A stretch of 9,448 nucleotides of DNA from JAQIBY01 sp034721855 (GTDB taxonomy: Bacteria; Bacteroidota; Bacteroidia; Bacteroidales; ML635J-15): the NCBI GenBank assembly GCA_034721855.1, contig JAYENB010000266.1, positions 1 through 9,448 of the forward strand, given 5' to 3'. Below are positions 6,750 to 9,448 of this stretch, piece by piece (position 1 is the stretch's first letter; every line of letters begins with the position of its first letter). The translations under genes and the position numbers were made by a program. The notes below the pieces were generated by a model that did not search any database, was not told the origin of the DNA, and was given only the letters and a program-made list of their open reading frames with translations.

Positions 6750-6958
6750 AGTTGTAAAGTTATAAAATTTATGAATTGATCTGTTAACATAATTAATTGA
6801 TAGTCACGAATCAGTTAATAACGGTTAATAAATGTATGCACCTGAATAGTTATTTTTTTCTCATGTTGAAATTAATCAAAAAAGACGACATTTACTGAAC
6901 CGCTTACTAAAAAACTTTCACAATTCCCTTTTGGAGATTATGTTTACAATGCTTTTTT
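6750..6958. other. AT-rich intergenic stretch
   Basis: No gene is seen in either strand. The only structure noted is a two-unit copy of the 10-bp GTTAATAA repeat at 6814-6833, which shares 15 exact bases in inverted orientation with 3283-3297. Confidence 0.5.
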
Positions 6959-7023
6959 GTAACTGTTCACATTTTAAAATTAAATAACTGTTAATTGACC
7001 TAATTTCTAATTGCTCTAATTAA
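6959..7023 (+). repeat. 65-bp direct repeat, left copy
   Basis: The 65 bases from GTAACTGTTCACATTTTAAA to GCTCTAATTAA are identical to 9367-9431 and diverge immediately outside on both sides. The copy lies 204 bp before the beta-barrel gene. It contains TAATTGACC (6992-7000), the reverse complement of the 9-bp unit repeated at 7110-7136, and TAATTTCTAATTG (7001-7013), the reverse complement of 7131-7143. Confidence 0.9.
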
Positions 7024-7105
7024 GAAGCAAAAGAATTGAATTTGATTTTTAACTCTATTTATAAAAAAGTAAGTTAACATTTTACACATTGGGATTTGGG
7101 TATTG

Positions 7106-7137
7106 ATTAGGTCAATTAGGTCAATTAGGTCAATTAG
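7106..7137 (+). repeat. Tandem array of GGTCAATTA (9 bp, 3 full copies plus part)
   Basis: Three exact GGTCAATTA units lie at 7110-7118, 7119-7127 and 7128-7136, preceded by a partial unit (ATTA at 7106-7109). The array ends about 70 bp upstream of the -7 box of the beta-barrel gene. It is the inverted partner of sequence inside the 65-bp repeat. It could be protein-binding iterons or the arm of a dispersed repeat; there are no spacers, so it is not CRISPR. Confidence 0.75.
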
Positions 7138-7206
7138 AAATTATAAAAATGTATAAACTAAGAAATTGATGTTAAATAAATATACTGTAAATGGTTACGC
7201 TTTTAT

Positions 7207-7214
7207 TATATTTG
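7207..7214 (+). promoter_or_regulatory. Candidate -7 promoter box for the beta-barrel/MORN operon
   Basis: TATATTTG matches TAnnTTTG fully and ends 13 bp before the ATG at 7228, implying a very short leader. A -33 element is not evident; ACTG at 7184-7187 is the only weak candidate at about the right spacing. Confidence 0.45.
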
Positions 7215-7227
7215 CAATTCTTTTATT

Positions 7228-8349
7228 ATGTGTAAACCGTTCAACATATTATTTTTTTTCATAGTGGGGTTTTTCCCTTCTCACGCTCTTGCTCAGTGGG
7301 ATGAAAATATATTTATTACGGAGAATAAGACATATAATGATGGCATTGCATTGGTTCGCATTGACAACCTCAATCATTTTTACAACCTTGAATATTACAA
7401 TCCCATGGCCTATTCATATACGCTGGCAGGGTATCACATAAAGCCGGAATTGGTTTACCAGGTAAGTAATTCGGTACATGTTTCCGGTGGCATTTATTTT
7501 CATACGATGCTTGGCAGGGATAATATCAAATACGTCAGGCCTGTCTATGCATTTGAATACATGCCTTTTAAGTTTTTAAAAATCAGGTTTGGCACACTGA
7601 ATACCGGCTATCAAATGACCCTGCCCGAACAAATTTATTCGTACAAGGAAGCCCTGGAACAATACAATCAAGAGGGCATACAGATCACATTTGACCATGA
7701 CGCGTTGCACACGGATGTTTGGCTTGACTGTCGCTATTTGAGTTTACCCCGGGACAATCAACCGGAACGGATTTTTGGCGGATACAACATTGCTTATACA
7801 TACAATTTATCCAAGAGTTCATCTGCCGGTATCGTTACACAAATGTCTGCATGGCATCTGGGAGGGCAAAACCTTGACATTGACAGAAAATTGCAGACCA
7901 TACTTAATTTTACAGGGGGACTGATGTATTCTTATCAATGTAGCAATGACTTGACTGTGGGATTGCAGGCGTATTTCATGCATTTTGAAAATGTAATTAC
8001 ACAGGATGTTTTACCTTACAACCGGGGTTACGGATTAGTAAGCGAAGCTCTGTTGTCTTGGAAATTTTTAGCCTTACGGACAGGGTATTGGTATGGAAAT
8101 CATTTTTATGCTCCTTTGGGAAATCATTTATTTTCATCCATCTCCGAAAAAAACCCACACATTATGTATGCACAACGCCATGTCATATATGGTCATCTTA
8201 AAGCAGAAAAAGAATGGTATCCCGGCTTATCAATGGGAGTGCGTGCAGGCATATACGAAGGGGTTGATTTGCATTCAATAGATTTTTATCTTGGCATTTT
8301 AATGCGGTTTACACAAGATTTTATCATCAATAAACACAAACAACAATGA
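7228..8349 (+). CDS. Probable outer-membrane beta-barrel protein of unknown function
   Basis: The 373-residue product has a clear signal peptide: a hydrophobic stretch (7-16) and a cleavage site after ALA (20-22) before QWDEN. The mature part has no membrane helices. It has many alternating aromatic/hydrophobic strands rich in Tyr, Gly and Asn, such as VHVSGGIYFHTML, IFGGYNIAYTYNL, FTGGLMYSYQCS and LTVGLQAYFMHF, and ends near the C-terminus with FYLGILMRFTQDF. This fits an outer-membrane barrel with strand pairs. I do not recognise a named family; it does not show the TonB-box/plug of SusC proteins. The next gene begins in its stop codon (ATGA overlap at 8346-8349), so the two are translationally coupled, and the product may work with the downstream lipoproteins. 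Confidence 0.75.
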   Translation: MCKPFNILFFFIVGFFPSHALAQWDENIFITENKTYNDGIALVRIDNLNHFYNLEYYNPMAYSYTLAGYHIKPELVYQVSNSVHVSGGIYFHTMLGRDNIKYVRPVYAFEYMPFKFLKIRFGTLNTGYQMTLPEQIYSYKEALEQYNQEGIQITFDHDALHTDVWLDCRYLSLPRDNQPERIFGGYNIAYTYNLSKSSSAGIVTQMSAWHLGGQNLDIDRKLQTILNFTGGLMYSYQCSNDLTVGLQAYFMHFENVITQDVLPYNRGYGLVSEALLSWKFLALRTGYWYGNHFYAPLGNHLFSSISEKNPHIMYAQRHVIYGHLKAEKEWYPGLSMGVRAGIYEGVDLHSIDFYLGILMRFTQDFIINKHKQQ

Positions 8350-8789
8350 GATTATACCAATATTTAACAGTGGCATGTATAGTTATTCTCTTCTTCTCCT
8401 GTGGGAATAAGAAAAAGGAAGTTACGATCACATATCCCAATGGTCAGCCACAAAAGATTGAATACTTTCACTATGAGGGCAACAGTAGAAAAGTTGACAG
8501 GGTTGTGTATTACTACAAAGAAGGGAATATTGAAAGTGAAATTGAGATGACAGATGGCAAAAAAGACGGGAAGGTGATCTATTATTATGAAAATGGACAG
8601 GAACACCTTGTTGAACATCATAAAAACGGCAAGCTGGATGGCAAGAGCAAAGCATATTATATTGACGGAACCCCCAATTATGAAGCGAGCTATAAAGACG
8701 GGGCACCCCATGGAACGTGGATATATTATGATAATGATGGTAATGTGAAATCCAAACAAACATTTAAAGATGGGAAACTCATTGAATAA
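8346..8789 (+). CDS. MORN-repeat lipoprotein (YwqK-like), first of two
   Basis: The 147-residue protein has a lipoprotein signal (hydrophobic 7-17, lipobox FFSC with C19) followed by KKK. The rest is MORN_2-type repeats with the pattern Y-x-N/D-G-x-x-x-x-x-x-Y-K-x-G: clear examples are at about 28-41 (YPNGQPQKIEY), 70-90, 92-114 and 116-139. Soluble proteins with such repeats are often labelled YwqK-family antitoxins in databases, but that name is not evidence of a toxin-antitoxin role, and no toxin gene is visible here. A repeat scaffold held on the envelope is the better inference. The start overlaps the barrel gene by 4 bp and the end overlaps the next gene by 20 bp. Confidence 0.82.
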   Translation: MRLYQYLTVACIVILFFSCGNKKKEVTITYPNGQPQKIEYFHYEGNSRKVDRVVYYYKEGNIESEIEMTDGKKDGKVIYYYENGQEHLVEHHKNGKLDGKSKAYYIDGTPNYEASYKDGAPHGTWIYYDNDGNVKSKQTFKDGKLIE

Positions 8790-9321
8790 AATTTTACAAT
8801 TTGTTATTATCCCGGTTGTACTGACGGCAGCTATTAGTAGTGGGTGTAACAACAAAGAAGAAAATAAAGAAGAGAAAGAAAACAACGGTAATCCACAGGA
8901 AATCTCAACACAAGTTGACACCCTTGGTTATACCGTGGACAGGGTTGTTACAAAACGATTTAACGATGGTAACATTCGGACGTTGCATTATTACCGTGAT
9001 TCCATTACTTATTTTGAGCGTAAATTATGGAAAAGCGGGCAGGATTACATCCGTGGCTGGATAGAAAACGGCAAAAGGGAAGGAAAATGGTACTCCTGGT
9101 ATGAGAATGGTGTGCTTTGGAGCAGTGGAAACTATAAAAACGGATTACGTCAGGGAAAATCAAACCTGTATTATGACAACGGGTCAGTGCAACAAGTACA
9201 GGAATATAAAAACGGGAAACCTCACGGCACATGGGAATTTTATGATAAAAACGGTCCCCTTACCCTTGAGGTTGATTATGATGAAGGGAAAAAGCTTGAA
9301 GAAAGGCGGTTTGAGAAGTGA
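8770..9321 (+). CDS. MORN-repeat lipoprotein (YwqK-like), second of two
   Basis: The 183-residue protein has a lipoprotein signal (hydrophobic 8-22, lipobox SSGC with C26). An Asn/Lys/Glu-rich linker (27-43) follows, then MORN_2-type repeats, the best at 99-122 (NGKREGKWYSWYENG), 123-146 (NGLRQGKSNLYYDNG) and 147-170 (NGKPHGTWEFYDKNG). It is similar to the preceding gene: both contain VDRVV followed later by P-H-G-T-W and Y-D-x-x-G, which suggests duplication and divergence. The ATG at 8770 overlaps the previous gene by 20 bp. An in-frame TTG at 8782 would give a shorter signal peptide and an 8-bp overlap; the ATG is preferred. It is the last gene of the operon. Confidence 0.82.
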   Translation: MGNSLNKILQFVIIPVVLTAAISSGCNNKEENKEEKENNGNPQEISTQVDTLGYTVDRVVTKRFNDGNIRTLHYYRDSITYFERKLWKSGQDYIRGWIENGKREGKWYSWYENGVLWSSGNYKNGLRQGKSNLYYDNGSVQQVQEYKNGKPHGTWEFYDKNGPLTLEVDYDEGKKLEERRFEK

Positions 9322-9366
9322 TTCTTACTACGACAAACCCTTTAACGGCTTAGGATAAAAACATTC

Positions 9367-9431
9367 GTAACTGTTCACATTTTAAAATTAAATAACTGTT
9401 AATTGACCTAATTTCTAATTGCTCTAATTAA
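9367..9431 (+). repeat. 65-bp direct repeat, right copy
   Basis: This copy is identical to 6959-7023 over 65 bases. It starts 45 bp after the stop of the last MORN gene. The sequence after it (9432 onward) differs from that after the left copy. No terminator hairpin with a T-run is seen between 9322 and 9366. Confidence 0.9.
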
Positions 9432-9448
9432 TCTAAAAAATGACCAAT

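Noticed and set aside
7106..7137. CRISPR-like array.
   Set aside because: The 9-bp units are directly joined with no spacers and there are no cas genes.
8364..8921. Long minus-strand open frame (185 codons) opposite the MORN genes.
   Set aside because: It spans two well-supported plus-strand genes and shows no family resemblance; it is an antisense by-product of their repeated codons.
8346..9321. Toxin-antitoxin module, suggested by the YwqK-like MORN family name.
   Set aside because: Both proteins are lipoproteins by signal peptide and no toxin-like gene is adjacent, so the label would be only a name.

Overview
The window looks like chromosomal DNA from a member of the Bacteroidota, probably an environmental relative of the Bacteroidales or Marinilabiliales. 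The evidence is AT-rich DNA, a GldH-type lipoprotein, a RicT/PSP1 protein beside holB, 'SAQ'/'ALAQ' signal peptides, little sign of Shine-Dalgarno sequences, and TAnnTTTG boxes (the phylum's -7 promoter element) just upstream of several genes. The exact lineage cannot be read from the sequence.

Left part (1-4371), core genes. A gene fragment resembling the N-terminus of an ECF sigma factor leaves the window on the minus strand (1-94). Diverging from it is a plus-strand run: holB (DNA polymerase III delta', 275-1396), ricT (PSP1-domain Fe-S protein, 1441-2652) and gldH (gliding/type IX secretion lipoprotein, 2639-3118, overlapping the ricT end). A 205-bp gap holds a nested palindrome built from 10-bp and 7-bp repeats. 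It is followed by trmB (tRNA m7G46 methyltransferase, GTG start at 3324), whose end overlaps a small alkyltransferase-like DNA-repair protein gene (4024-4371).

Middle (4372-6686). A 470-bp gap contains a non-coding inverted-repeat element of about 253 bp with perfect 19-bp ends (4419-4671), MITE-like, plus a more GC-rich stretch with a small hairpin. On the minus strand, 4842-6686 encodes a 614-residue membrane protein: signal peptide, TPR sensor region, coiled coil, one membrane helix and a SpoIIE/PP2C-type phosphatase domain with its metal-binding aspartates intact. A perfect 16-bp palindrome lies just upstream of its start.

Right part (6687-9448), accessory. After a 541-bp repeat-rich gap comes a tight three-gene operon: a probable outer-membrane beta-barrel protein (7228-8349) and two related MORN-repeat lipoproteins (8346-8789 and 8770-9321), each gene overlapping the next. 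The operon lies between two exact 65-bp direct repeats (6959-7023 and 9367-9431). The left copy is paired with an inverted array of a 9-bp unit (7106-7137). This bracketed envelope module, with no recognised function, is the best candidate in the window for something undescribed; the remaining genes belong to known families.
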